From a virus: 22,072 nt of DNA. The notes beneath the pieces were generated by a model. It had not been told where the DNA came from, searched no databases, and saw only the letters and a program-made list of their open reading frames with translations. Position numbers and translations under genes: made by a program. This document shows positions 1 through 6,619 of this stretch, piece after piece. The stretch covers positions 1-22,072 of the IMG/VR virus record IMGVR_UViG_3300044612_000982. One strand, 5' to 3'. The first letter of the stretch is position 1. Every line of letters begins with the position of its first letter.

Positions 1-1410
1 CTCAGGGTCGTCGTTCCAAATGTCCTGCAAGAAACGCTCCCACGTTGGGCACGTTGCGTCAGGGTCGTAAGCAAACGGCAAACTGTTCTGCGTAAAGAAA
101 CCCAAGCTGTGGGGTATCAGCATGTTTTGCTCAGTGTGAAAGATGCCGTTCTCAAGCGACACCAGTTTGCTTGGGTCTGGCCTGTTGTTCCCGTACCCCT
201 CAAGCCACACCGGTGGTTTGGTGTTGGCCGTGTTGGGCAGGTGGGTGACTGCGTGCACCGCGTCTAGGATCGCAGACACGTGCGCAGGTGTCGGGTTGAA
301 CGGCATCAGGTTTTGCTTCTTGTCGTACTTCTTGCACCGGTCCAAGAACGTGTACAGCAGGGACCGCACTGTGGCCTCCTCAATGTCTTGGTAGTGTGTG
401 CCCTTGTACTGGAACATGTCGTTTGCGTATGTGGTCAGCGACGTGCCTTCCTCGCACGTGAACTGACTGGCCAAGAACTCTTTGGCGTGGTTCAGGGGCC
501 CGCCTGTGAGCACCTTCTCCCCGTTGGCCACCACCGCGGCCTCTTTGGTCTTGTTGACCTTAAACACCAGTGAACGCAGTGTGGTGCCACCAGTGCCGCC
601 AAAGCTGTCCCACTTGGCCGCGCACTGTCCTGCCGCGTATGACCCGCAGGCCCCGTCGTTATCAGACCACCGGTCCCACAACTCCAGTGCCTCATAGTCA
701 CCACCGAACTGGTGGTGTAGGGCCATGCCCACCGCCAACCACTCTGTGTAGCCACAGTCGGGGTCTAGCAGTGTCAGCAGGTCGGTCTCAACACGTGCCA
801 AGTCCCACCCGTCCAGTGGTGGGCTGTAGTCCGCAAACGAATCCCCCGAGCGGTAACTGCGACGTGCAGGCACGATGTGTTGCAGGTCCTGCTCTTGGTC
901 GGGAATGGTGCCACCTAACGTGTGGCCTGTCACTGTAAAGTAACGGCCCTTGGGGTAGATTTCGAGACCCTTCTCGTGGTCAACGTGCGCGGCATTCAAC
1001 TGCGCACGTGTAAAGATTTTGATGCCGGTGCCTGAGGGGCTAATTTCTGCGTAGCCTAGGACCGCGTCTTTAATGGCCTGCGCCTCAGGCGTAAGAGACG
1101 TTGGACCCTGAACGGCATCCACGCAGTCGTCCAAGTCGATGCCCATGATGCCGTCGCTACCATCAAAGACAAAACCAACACCATCGAAGCGACCTGTTTG
1201 ATAAGCCTCTTGTGCATGTAAAAAGTCACACCATGTTGTTGGGTTTGTTGAACTTGCTGACGACCCATTTGACTGCAGTGGTAACTTTGACCACCGCTTG
1301 TTCGACTCTTCCCCAACCTCGACTAACCTCCACAAAACCCAACGGGAGATTTTCTTGAGGCTGATCGGGATGTTCTCGAATTGAACCGCTAGTGCTGTTG
1401 GTTTGTTCAT
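1..1410 (-). CDS. AEP-type primase / D5_N helicase-primase, C-terminus cut by window edge
   Basis: The visible 470 residues read open from an ATG at 1410 to the left edge. Residues 88-96 (GIMGIDLDDC) carry the acidic metal-binding motif of archaeo-eukaryotic primases. SPSGTGIKIF (124-133) is motif II and LEIYPKGRYFTVTG (149-162) is motif III with E150 and R156. Residues about 205-285 match a PriCT-2 type linker (YTEWLAVGMALHHQF..WDRWSD), and about 305-470 look like the D5_N domain that precedes an SF3 helicase in P4/NrS-1-like replication proteins. The helicase itself would lie beyond the window. Motif II has Lys131 where many relatives have His. An in-frame TAA lies 30 nt before the start, so this ATG is the first possible one. 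Expected role: priming and unwinding at the phage origin. It is the last visible gene of the left operon. Confidence 0.85.
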   Translation of the reverse strand, partial: MNKPTALAVQFENIPISLKKISRWVLWRLVEVGEESNKRWSKLPLQSNGSSASSTNPTTWCDFLHAQEAYQTGRFDGVGFVFDGSDGIMGIDLDDCVDAVQGPTSLTPEAQAIKDAVLGYAEISPSGTGIKIFTRAQLNAAHVDHEKGLEIYPKGRYFTVTGHTLGGTIPDQEQDLQHIVPARRSYRSGDSFADYSPPLDGWDLARVETDLLTLLDPDCGYTEWLAVGMALHHQFGGDYEALELWDRWSDNDGACGSYAAGQCAAKWDSFGGTGGTTLRSLVFKVNKTKEAAVVANGEKVLTGGPLNHAKEFLASQFTCEEGTSLTTYANDMFQYKGTHYQDIEEATVRSLLYTFLDRCKKYDKKQNLMPFNPTPAHVSAILDAVHAVTHLPNTANTKPPVWLEGYGNNRPDPSKLVSLENGIFHTEQNMLIPHSLGFFTQNSLPFAYDPDATCPTWERFLQDIWNDDPE

Positions 1411-1443
1411 GTGTTTGCGCCTTTGTGTTTGGTGAATAGTTTA

Positions 1444-1800
1444 TCATTTTTTGACACCTCTCAGTGTGTCGTACGCTGTTTCTCGCGCTTGCTTCATTTC
1501 CATAAGACCCATCTCGGCCTCCTTAATCTGGTCGTCCATTTCGTTGATCACCGCCTGCCCATACTTCTCCGCGGCCTCCTCGGCTGTCAGGTCCTCGCGT
1601 GATGCTTTACCGAGCACGCTGTTGTTGTCCTCCGGCCCGTGGTACCCAAATTGTACAACACCCTGCATTTCAAGTATGGTGATCACCACCATAGGCATGA
1701 TTAGCACGATGGCCAGTGCTGTAATTGGGTCCAAAAAGTAGCCCGTCACTAACGCGAGTATTGCGCCAAATAAATAGATTGCGTAAATGATTTTCTTCAT
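1444..1800 (-). CDS. Small two-helix membrane protein, unknown function
   Basis: 118 residues. Two hydrophobic segments, about residues 4-22 and 27-45, are followed by a charged, probably helical cytoplasmic tail rich in Glu, Lys and Met (about 60-115). The ATG at 1800 is preferred over an in-frame GTG 15 nt upstream because AGGA lies 8 nt before the ATG. Its ATG overlaps the stop of the preceding gene as ATGA, so translation is probably coupled. No family was recognised. The topology would fit a holin-like or superinfection-exclusion protein, but nothing in the sequence proves either. Confidence 0.7.
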   Translation of the reverse strand: MKKIIYAIYLFGAILALVTGYFLDPITALAIVLIMPMVVITILEMQGVVQFGYHGPEDNNSVLGKASREDLTAEEAAEKYGQAVINEMDDQIKEAEMGLMEMKQARETAYDTLRGVKK

Positions 1801-2003
1801 GGGTGTTCCTGACACAATTTTAAAGCCTCAATGACCAACTCGTTTATGTTGGCCAGTATTTGGTCGCCATCTGCCTCGTACTTGTAGTGCAGGCGCAGTT
1901 GTTCTGATATGTCCAACAGTGCAAAGATAGCGTCTTGACCATGCAGGGCGTATCGCAACTTGTCCTCGTCGTCGGGGTACTCAAATTCAAGTATGGCCTT
2001 CAT
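1797..2003 (-). CDS. Short acidic phage protein, unknown function
   Basis: 68 residues starting MKAILEFEYPDDEDKLRYAL, of a type common in phage early regions (short beta strand, acidic turn, then a helix). AGGAG lies 8 nt before the ATG. Start and stop both overlap neighbours by ATGA, between the dioxygenase gene and the membrane protein gene. The function is not known. Confidence 0.75.
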   Translation of the reverse strand: MKAILEFEYPDDEDKLRYALHGQDAIFALLDISEQLRLHYKYEADGDQILANINELVIEALKLCQEHP

Positions 2004-2992
2004 TGATGCGCTCCTGTTGGGTTTTTGTATTCCCAATGATTGGGATATTTAAAATTGATCATGGACATTGAGATAGACCGGTCTAATGACACCACCCCGT
2101 GCCACCATGCTATTGGTAAAAACAAAGCTTCTTCAGGCTCAACCAAAGCCTCTATAATTTTTACCCCTTTCATTTTTGGAAACCTGTCGTAGTCGATGTT
2201 TTCCAAATCAATTGCACTGAACACACCTTTGTGGTTGTATACATTTGGCCCATAAAGAGGGGATATAAGCTTCCACACTTTACGTCCCACAATTTGCACA
2301 TGAAACAAAGCCACCTCGTCGTGGTGCAGTGGTGTTATGGTCCCCTTTGGTCCTATCCACAAATGTGTGTTGCCGTCCGCTTTGGGTGTGGTTAAATACT
2401 CTGGAAATTTACCCAAGTCTTCTAACACCTCTTTCAACCTTGTTTCTTTGAGTGTGTTGTTGTTTGCAGTCATGTAAAAATCGTTACTGCTTTCAGAGGC
2501 TTTTATTTTTCCAATGAATTCATTCAACGGCATTTTTGTTTTGTGTAAAACACTGTTTAACTCGTAGTTTTTGTCTGTGTTTCGTTTAGTCTGTACCTCA
2601 ACCAACTCATCACCAAACTTGTCCTCAAAATAATCAAGGGACCACTTGCTTATGGCAGGCCACCCCTTCGCAAAATTTTTAATGATCACCGGTTTGTTTC
2701 TTGTCCAGTACTCTTTGAAAAATACCTCTTCACTTGGAAAATCTATCTTTTCAATTTTCTCGTACTCAGGGTCGTGTTCTTGTAATGATTGCAAATTACC
2801 CACCACCGAAGATAATTTTTTGTACTGCTCGTTAATTTTACTGGCCACCCTGTAACCCGACAGTTTATCAAGTCCCGCGGTCATGGCTAACGCGTCGGCC
2901 TCCGCAATGCCCTCTTGTTTCATTCTGTCAACCAAGGCGATACGTGGTGCCCCATTGAGCGTGTTTTCAATTGCCCATTCGATCCAACTCAT
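2000..2992 (-). CDS. JmjC/cupin_8 Fe(II)- and 2-oxoglutarate-dependent dioxygenase, FIH-like
   Basis: 330 residues. TPLHHDEVALFHVQIVGRKV (221-240) aligns with the metal-binding strand of human FIH (TPAHYDEQQNFFAQIKGYK). It supplies the HxD pair H223/D225, and K238 sits exactly 15 residues after the first His, as does the 2-oxoglutarate-binding Lys of FIH. PIAWWHGVVSL (293-303) supplies the distal ligand H298, again matching FIH (PMYWWHHIESL). Residues 84-120 (entry strand, KPVIIKNFAKGWPA) are typical of JmjC-like hydroxylases. About 80 N-terminal residues form an extra helical domain. Known relatives hydroxylate protein or tRNA side chains; the substrate here is unknown. The start at 2992 has GGAG 6 nt upstream and an ATGA overlap with the gene before. 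The gene is visibly more AT-rich than its neighbours, which suggests recent acquisition. Confidence 0.9.
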   Translation of the reverse strand: MSWIEWAIENTLNGAPRIALVDRMKQEGIAEADALAMTAGLDKLSGYRVASKINEQYKKLSSVVGNLQSLQEHDPEYEKIEKIDFPSEEVFFKEYWTRNKPVIIKNFAKGWPAISKWSLDYFEDKFGDELVEVQTKRNTDKNYELNSVLHKTKMPLNEFIGKIKASESSNDFYMTANNNTLKETRLKEVLEDLGKFPEYLTTPKADGNTHLWIGPKGTITPLHHDEVALFHVQIVGRKVWKLISPLYGPNVYNHKGVFSAIDLENIDYDRFPKMKGVKIIEALVEPEEALFLPIAWWHGVVSLDRSISMSMINFKYPNHWEYKNPTGAHQ

Positions 2993-3321
2993 GCTTTGCT
3001 CCAATCGTAGTCGTCGTCATCTTCGCCCGCACGTGCGCGCTCTTCAAAAATGTATTTGGGTTGGTAGTTTTCACAGTAGTCGATCCATGCCTCTTCGTAG
3101 CGCATGAACTCTGTGTTTGGAATGAAGAGGGGCGTCAGGCGCCCGTCCTCTTTGACTGAACCTAGACAACGTGTGGCGGGTGTGCGCGTTGCGCGCCACA
3201 CCTTTCTCGCCCGTCGCACACGTAACCACGCCTCCCTGACCTCCTCGGTCCACTGTGCCGCCTTCTCAGGCGGTAACTTCTTTAGGTTGGCTTCGTATTG
3301 CATGCGCTCGTTGTCTGTCAT
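2989..3321 (-). CDS. Unknown phage protein with acidic tail
   Basis: 110 residues starting MTDNERMQYEANLKKLPPEK. The first half is a charged, probably helical segment (KLPPEKAAQWTEEVREAWLRVRRARKVW) and the C-terminus ends in an acidic run (AGEDDDDYDWSKA). AAGGA lies 8 nt upstream. An upstream TTG-type extension is possible but lacks a better ribosome site. The gene directly precedes and overlaps the dioxygenase gene. No family recognised. Confidence 0.7.
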   Translation of the reverse strand: MTDNERMQYEANLKKLPPEKAAQWTEEVREAWLRVRRARKVWRATRTPATRCLGSVKEDGRLTPLFIPNTEFMRYEEAWIDYCENYQPKYIFEERARAGEDDDDYDWSKA

Positions 3322-3322
3322 C

Positions 3323-3514
3323 TTAGTCCTTCGGTGTAAGCAGTTTGCCTTCAGCAATGGCGGTTTTCAGCACGCCAATGAACGCAAAATTTAGCAGGTA
3401 CTTGGTTGCCAGTGGCCCCATGTTGATGTTGCAGTCACAGGACCCGTCCTCATTTTCTTTGACGTTCTCTACCCGTATGTAGTCAAAATCTTTAATGTCA
3501 ACTTCTGAGATCAT
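3323..3514 (-). CDS. Small phage protein, unknown function
   Basis: 63 residues starting MISEVDIKDFDYIRVENVKE. A beta-rich first half with the segment DGSCDCNINMG is followed by a hydrophobic helix (ATKYLLNFAFIGVLKTAIAEG). No strong ribosome site precedes the ATG, but it starts 2 nt after the stop of the 47-residue gene and is probably translated by coupling. Function unknown. Confidence 0.7.
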   Translation of the reverse strand: MISEVDIKDFDYIRVENVKENEDGSCDCNINMGPLATKYLLNFAFIGVLKTAIAEGKLLTPKD

Positions 3515-3516
3515 AA

Positions 3517-3660
3517 TTAACTCGCTAGTTTGTACAGGCCGACGTTTGCAAACGCGTAGCCTAGGTACGTTAGACACATGGGTGTGTTGCCCTTGAGCCC
3601 CTGCTCAACTGCCACGCCCGCATAGATCAGCCCCGTCAGGGCTATTAGCCACCCGCTCAT
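3517..3660 (-). CDS. 47-residue hydrophobic membrane microprotein
   Basis: MSGWLIALTGLIYAGVAVEQ, then a short polar loop with CLTYLGYAFANVGLYKLAS: two hydrophobic helices separated by GLKGNTPM. This small double-helix type recurs in many phage genomes. A near-perfect ribosome site (GGAGG, 8 nt spacing) supports the ATG at 3660. The first 56 nt overlap the end of the preceding gene in another frame. Function unknown. Confidence 0.8.
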   Translation of the reverse strand: MSGWLIALTGLIYAGVAVEQGLKGNTPMCLTYLGYAFANVGLYKLAS

Positions 3661-3811
3661 ACTCAGCCTCCACCAGTTTAGTGAACTTCCTCAACTCTTT
3701 GTCGTAGTCGCAGGACCAGTCTATCGTGGCACCCTTCGGCTTCCAGTCACAGTCCGACCACATAACAAAACCCGCCTGCTCTGCTAATTGTAGCATCTTA
3801 GCACGTTTCAT
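3605..3811 (-). CDS. Small phage protein, unknown function
   Basis: 68 residues starting MKRAKMLQLAEQAGFVMWSD. This pattern (helix LAEQAGF, then a Trp/Cys-rich stretch, then a long FTKLVEAEYERVA helix) is common in small phage early proteins. AGGGGG precedes the ATG. Its start overlaps the previous gene as ATGA, and its last 19 codons overlap the 47-residue membrane protein gene out of frame, which is unusually long for this operon. Confidence 0.75.
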   Translation of the reverse strand: MKRAKMLQLAEQAGFVMWSDCDWKPKGATIDWSCDYDKELRKFTKLVEAEYERVANSPDGADLCGRGS

Positions 3812-4047
3812 GCCAACCCCCTGTATTTTAACTCAGGGCACTGGTACGTGGTAGCCTTCCAGTCTGCGTGGTACGCGCTCTTGACCCTCATGGCCTTTTG
3901 CTCGGCCGCCCTTGCCGCCCTTGCGGCCGCCTTGTACGCGTTGACCTTGTCCCTGTTGGCCTTGGCCCCCTCGCGCTCCATTAGGCGCTTACGCTCTAAA
4001 CGTTTTCGGTTTGTCTCCCACACGTCCCGAATGTCACCTTTAGCCAT
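3808..4047 (-). CDS. Basic, Ala/Arg-rich helical protein
   Basis: 79 residues, strongly basic. Residues about 12-55 are a continuous Arg/Lys/Ala-rich helix (KRLERKRLMEREGAKANRD..AARAARAAEQKAMRVK). This could be a coiled coil or a nucleic-acid-binding helix. AAGGA lies 8 nt before the ATG at 4047. The start overlaps the previous gene by 8 nt and the end by ATGA. No family recognised. Confidence 0.7.
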   Translation of the reverse strand: MAKGDIRDVWETNRKRLERKRLMEREGAKANRDKVNAYKAAARAARAAEQKAMRVKSAYHADWKATTYQCPELKYRGLA

Positions 4048-4207
4048 GGTTTTTATCCTTCAGTTTGGTTTCAATCTCTTTTACAAAATTGTTAACGTGG
4101 CCACCATAAACTATTCTCCACTTATCACACATTGCCTTCAACTCCTCGTGTGTCAGCGGCCTCCATGGGCGCGTGTACTCCTGAATGTCATCGTCGTCGT
4201 ATCTCAT
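4040..4207 (-). CDS. Small protein, unknown function
   Basis: 55 residues starting MRYDDDDIQEYTRPWRPLTH, with an acidic N-terminus, a Trp/Pro segment and a Lys-rich C-terminus (EIETKLKDKNHG). The ATG at 4207 follows AAAGGG and overlaps the stop of the Rap1a-like gene by ATGA, so it is preferred over an in-frame start 21 nt upstream. Function unknown. Confidence 0.65.
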   Translation of the reverse strand: MRYDDDDIQEYTRPWRPLTHEELKAMCDKWRIVYGGHVNNFVKEIETKLKDKNHG

Positions 4208-4539
4208 GTTAGCCCTTTCTTTGCGCATGGCGCGCGTTGTGCGAACACTGCCGCCAGTAGGTGGTCCGCGCCCCTGTTAGGCCCGTGGTACCGCTCCAGT
4301 CCCTCTTGCGTCCACTTGATCAGCGTGTCCCTCGTTGGCGTCATGCCTGTGGGGCAGTGCACGATCCCTGTCATGGCGTCGTACGCGCCCTGCACGTAGC
4401 CGGTGGCCTGCACCGCCTGCGGGGTATACTGGTGTTTGAGCGCGTCTTTAAGTTGCATGATAGTCAACTGTTGAGAGTAAGCGCTCACTTCAAATAGGGC
4501 GCTTGCTGTGATGATGAGGGTTTTAATTACGCGGTTCAT
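4204..4539 (-). CDS. Secreted Rap1a/Tai-like protein
   Basis: 111 residues. A signal peptide is evident: MNRVIKTLIITASALFEVSA followed by YSQQ. The mature part has the layout of Rap1a/Tai domains: a LKDAL helix, TGYVQGAYDAMTG, a Cys-Pro turn (VHCPTGMTPTRD), a helix with a conserved Trp, and a closing HLLAAVFAQRAPC with the second Cys, so the two Cys can pair in the periplasm. In bacteria, Rap1a/Tai proteins neutralise type VI amidase effectors. The role in a phage is unknown; it could protect or time cell-wall degradation. GGAGC lies 8 nt upstream of the ATG. Confidence 0.65.
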   Translation of the reverse strand: MNRVIKTLIITASALFEVSAYSQQLTIMQLKDALKHQYTPQAVQATGYVQGAYDAMTGIVHCPTGMTPTRDTLIKWTQEGLERYHGPNRGADHLLAAVFAQRAPCAKKGLT

Positions 4540-4783
4540 GTCTTTGCTCCATCTCAGCCGCTAGGCTGTTTAGTTGGTCGTGTGCGTCGGGGTTCCATAT
4601 TGCGTCGTCTAGCGACGGGCCTGTTAGGGTCGTGTTGATGGTCCACCGGTCTGCCTCTCGGGTAAACAAGGGCCGCAGGTACCGGCCCAACATGGCGTCG
4701 TCCACCAATCGGTCGGCCCTTGCCCGCTCCAATTCGTACGACCGCTTGTAGGCCTCTGCTAGTTGTATCATTCTGTCAATCAT
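4523..4783 (-). CDS. Unknown phage protein with N-terminal helix
   Basis: 86 residues. The first 30 (MIDRMIQLAEAYKRSYELER and the following ARADRL) form a long amphipathic helix; the rest is polar with a possible zinc-free compact fold. GGAAGAAG precedes the ATG at 4783. Overlaps are 8 nt with the sigma factor gene upstream and 17 nt with the Rap1a-like gene downstream. Function not recognised. Confidence 0.7.
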   Translation of the reverse strand: MIDRMIQLAEAYKRSYELERARADRLVDDAMLGRYLRPLFTREADRWTINTTLTGPSLDDAIWNPDAHDQLNSLAAEMEQRHEPRN

Positions 4784-5300
4784 AATCTTCTTCCGTTATT
4801 TGGTCTTTCTTGTACGCGTCCAGTGACACCGGTTGTCTCTGACTCACCACCAGTCTGTCGCGGACCCTGCTCTCTGACAGGCCCGTCAACTTGGCCACCT
4901 CTTTGGGTGTGGCCTCCCTGTTGAGCACTTGGGCCAACTCGGTCTCCACCCGCTTGATCTTGCGCAGGTCCTCCTGCACCGACACCGGCACGTGAATGAG
5001 TAGGGCCTTGTTCTCCACCGCTCTGAGCACTTGGCTCTTGATCAGTGTGCGCGCGTAACTCGCAAACCTTCCCTGCGGTTTCCACCTGTGCGCGGCCTTC
5101 ATCAAGGCTATGTAGCCCTCCTGCAGTAGGTCGTCGCGTGTCATGCTTCCGTTCAGGTCCCACTGTGGCAACTTCTGCACGATGTACACCACCAGTCCCA
5201 TGTTGGCCTCCACCAACTGGTCGTGGGCCTCCTCGTCACCCTGCACGATCCGGTGGTGTAGTTCGATCTCTTGCTCGGCTGTCAGTAATTGGCGTCTCAT
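4776..5300 (-). CDS. Sigma-70 family RNA polymerase sigma factor lacking region 4
   Basis: 174 residues. Residues 5-33 (LLTAEQEIELHHRIVQGDEE) match region 1.2. NMGLVVYIVQKL (33-44) is region 2.1. DDLLQEGYIALMKAAHRW (56-73) is the core-polymerase-binding region 2.2. FASYARTLIKSQVLRAVENK (79-98) followed by IHVPVSV (102-108) is 2.3/2.4. Residues about 110-155 (LNREATPKEVAKLTGLSESR) are region 3 with its helix-turn-helix. The protein then ends after a short acidic tail, so region 4 (-35 element and flap binding) is absent. The Trp pair of region 2.3/2.4 that opens the -10 element in primary sigmas is replaced by Thr-Leu. Such a protein could direct host polymerase to extended -10-type phage promoters, perhaps with a partner. 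It starts at a TAATG overlap with the upstream gene. Confidence 0.85.
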   Translation of the reverse strand: MRRQLLTAEQEIELHHRIVQGDEEAHDQLVEANMGLVVYIVQKLPQWDLNGSMTRDDLLQEGYIALMKAAHRWKPQGRFASYARTLIKSQVLRAVENKALLIHVPVSVQEDLRKIKRVETELAQVLNREATPKEVAKLTGLSESRVRDRLVVSQRQPVSLDAYKKDQITEEDYD

Positions 5301-5698
5301 TATCGGTCCAAGGTTAGGCGCTCAATCTCACGCGCAAATTTGATTGTGTTCGCACTCACGTCGTTGGCATCAAACCTCCACACCTTCACAGCACATTCGA
5401 CAATCTCACTAGTTGACAGTGGGTTGTATGGTGCGGGCTCAGGTTTGGTGGTGGGCATGTCGTAGTCCAACATGGCCTGCACGCCTGCCTCCCTGCCGGC
5501 CTCGTAGGGGTCCCACAACTCACACTCGCACACGTAGCGCGCGGCACTGTAGCTTGCGCCCCTCACAAGCCCGTGTGGTGCCTTGGGGTGGGGGTTGCAC
5601 TTAGGCTGTTGCGGTTCCGGCTGTATGATAACCTGCACGCTGTCCCATATCGCGTGGTTTAGTATCTCTGTCAGTTTCAGCGCTTCGTCTTTGGTCAT
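5300..5698 (-). CDS. Unknown phage protein with Cys-containing middle
   Basis: 132 residues. The N-terminus (MTKDEALKLTEILNHAIWDS) and C-terminus (NTIKFAREIERLTLDR) are helical. The middle holds ARYVCECELWDPYEAGREAG with a CxC motif. This three-part layout is frequent in phage small proteins of unknown function. AAGGCAG lies upstream of the ATG at 5698, which overlaps the previous gene as ATGA. It is the gene immediately before the sigma factor. Confidence 0.7.
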   Translation of the reverse strand: MTKDEALKLTEILNHAIWDSVQVIIQPEPQQPKCNPHPKAPHGLVRGASYSAARYVCECELWDPYEAGREAGVQAMLDYDMPTTKPEPAPYNPLSTSEIVECAVKVWRFDANDVSANTIKFAREIERLTLDR

Positions 5699-5922
5699 TT
5701 GATCTGCCTTATTTCAAATTGGTTGCATTTTTTACAGCACTTTGTCTGTTGGCCGTAACTTGGCGCGTAGTAGTTTGTCTCCGGCTTCTCGGGTGTTGAC
5801 CACTTGGTCCAATCGTGTCTGCATTTGTTCCAGTGCTCGTAGGTGTCGGCCATTATCCCGATCACCACCGCGCAGGCAATACACCCCACAAAAATCCAAA
5901 GCATAAATGTTTCAGGTTGCAT
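5695..5922 (-). CDS. Membrane-anchored zinc-ribbon-like protein
   Basis: 75 residues. One N-terminal transmembrane helix (about 7-24, MLWIFVGCIACAVVIGIM) is followed by a short domain with Cys34, His36 and a C-terminal CCKKC cluster (62-66). This CxH...CxxC pattern would fit a small zinc site on the cytoplasmic side. AAGGAG precedes the ATG. Function unknown. Confidence 0.7.
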   Translation of the reverse strand: MQPETFMLWIFVGCIACAVVIGIMADTYEHWNKCRHDWTKWSTPEKPETNYYAPSYGQQTKCCKKCNQFEIRQIK

Positions 5923-6085
5923 CTTGTTTCTCCTTCACTGTCACCTCGGTCCACGCGGGTAAGTGCACCACGTCACCCTCTTTGTCTTTGCAGTATGAAT
6001 ACATGCCGTCAACTCTGTAGAAGTAAATCTCTTGGCCGTCTTCCAAAATGACTGTGCTGTGTCTTGGCACTTCGTACAGTTTCAT
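5912..6085 (-). CDS. 57-residue phage protein, unknown function
   Basis: Starts MKLYEVPRHSTVILEDGQEI; beta-strand rich, with YFYRVDGMYSYCKDKEGDVVH in the middle suggesting a small barrel. It fills the space between two confirmed genes: the start overlaps the upstream stop as ATGA and the end overlaps the downstream start by 11 nt. Function unknown. Confidence 0.75.
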   Translation of the reverse strand: MKLYEVPRHSTVILEDGQEIYFYRVDGMYSYCKDKEGDVVHLPAWTEVTVKEKQDAT

Positions 6086-6366
6086 GTGCGCTCTTTCAAC
6101 TTGGCAATTACGTCTGTGTACTCTTGGGCCTGTGGGGCTCTTAGGTCGAACACCACAAACTCGTTCTGTCCGCTCTCACGCCAGTGTAGTTCATCCTCGC
6201 AGGCCCCTGCAATTTGCTTGGCCTCCTCTTCGGTTGCGTACAGGCCGACGACGTTTGAACTAACACCGCACTCGATGCACCCTACATTGAACACCATCCA
6301 GTGTTTAGGTAATTCGTACTCGCCTGCTCGCATGATAATTTTGTCTTCATGTATTTCCATTGGCAT
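6082..6366 (-). CDS. Unknown phage protein with CxxC motif
   Basis: 94 residues. VGCIECGV (29-35) provides C30 and C33. The second half (VGLYATEEEAKQIAGACEDE .. NEFVVFDL) has the helix-strand pattern often seen in phage proteins that carry per-residue strain-like repeats, without a known activity. The ATG at 6366 is chosen over the Met two codons later because AAGGAG is 7-8 nt upstream of it. Overlaps the upstream gene by 20 nt. Confidence 0.7.
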   Translation of the reverse strand: MPMEIHEDKIIMRAGEYELPKHWMVFNVGCIECGVSSNVVGLYATEEEAKQIAGACEDELHWRESGQNEFVVFDLRAPQAQEYTDVIAKLKERT

Positions 6367-6619
6367 CGTTGCTCTCCTTGCGAATGTAGTAATAGTGCTC
6401 GGGGGCCACCACCGATAATTGTAAACCTTTGGGGCTGTTGACTGTCACTTGGATAAACCCTGTGCCATATACGAGCGCGTTCCTGTATGCCTCGTCAAAG
6501 CATCGGACCCAATCGTACTCTCGCTCCATGGCCTTGTTGCGCTTTTGGACCTCTTGGTAAACTAACTCCATGCGCAACTTGGACTCTGTCTCTGCGCTGT
6601 TAAATTCATTTTGTGTCAT
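6347..6619 (-). CDS. Unknown phage protein, portal-like segment
   Basis: 90 residues starting MTQNEFNSAETESKLRMELV. After a charged helix, residues about 43-75 (RCFDEAYRNALVYGTGFIQV then VAPEHYYYI) resemble a stretch seen in portal proteins, where a helix is followed by YGTG and a strand. The resemblance is short and may be chance. GAGGAG lies 9 nt before the ATG, which overlaps the upstream stop as ATGA. Confidence 0.65.
   Translation of the reverse strand: MTQNEFNSAETESKLRMELVYQEVQKRNKAMEREYDWVRCFDEAYRNALVYGTGFIQVTVNSPKGLQLSVVAPEHYYYIRKESNDANGNT

Noticed and set aside
143-938. Plus-strand open frames opposite the primase gene
   Set aside because: They lie antisense to a continuous minus-strand frame with clear AEP motifs, overlap each other and have no ribosome sites or recognisable domains.
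1226-1447. Minus-strand frame starting at ATG 1447, overlapping the primase start
   Set aside because: It reads a different frame through the primase N-terminus; the primase frame continues for 470 codons with motifs, this one does not.
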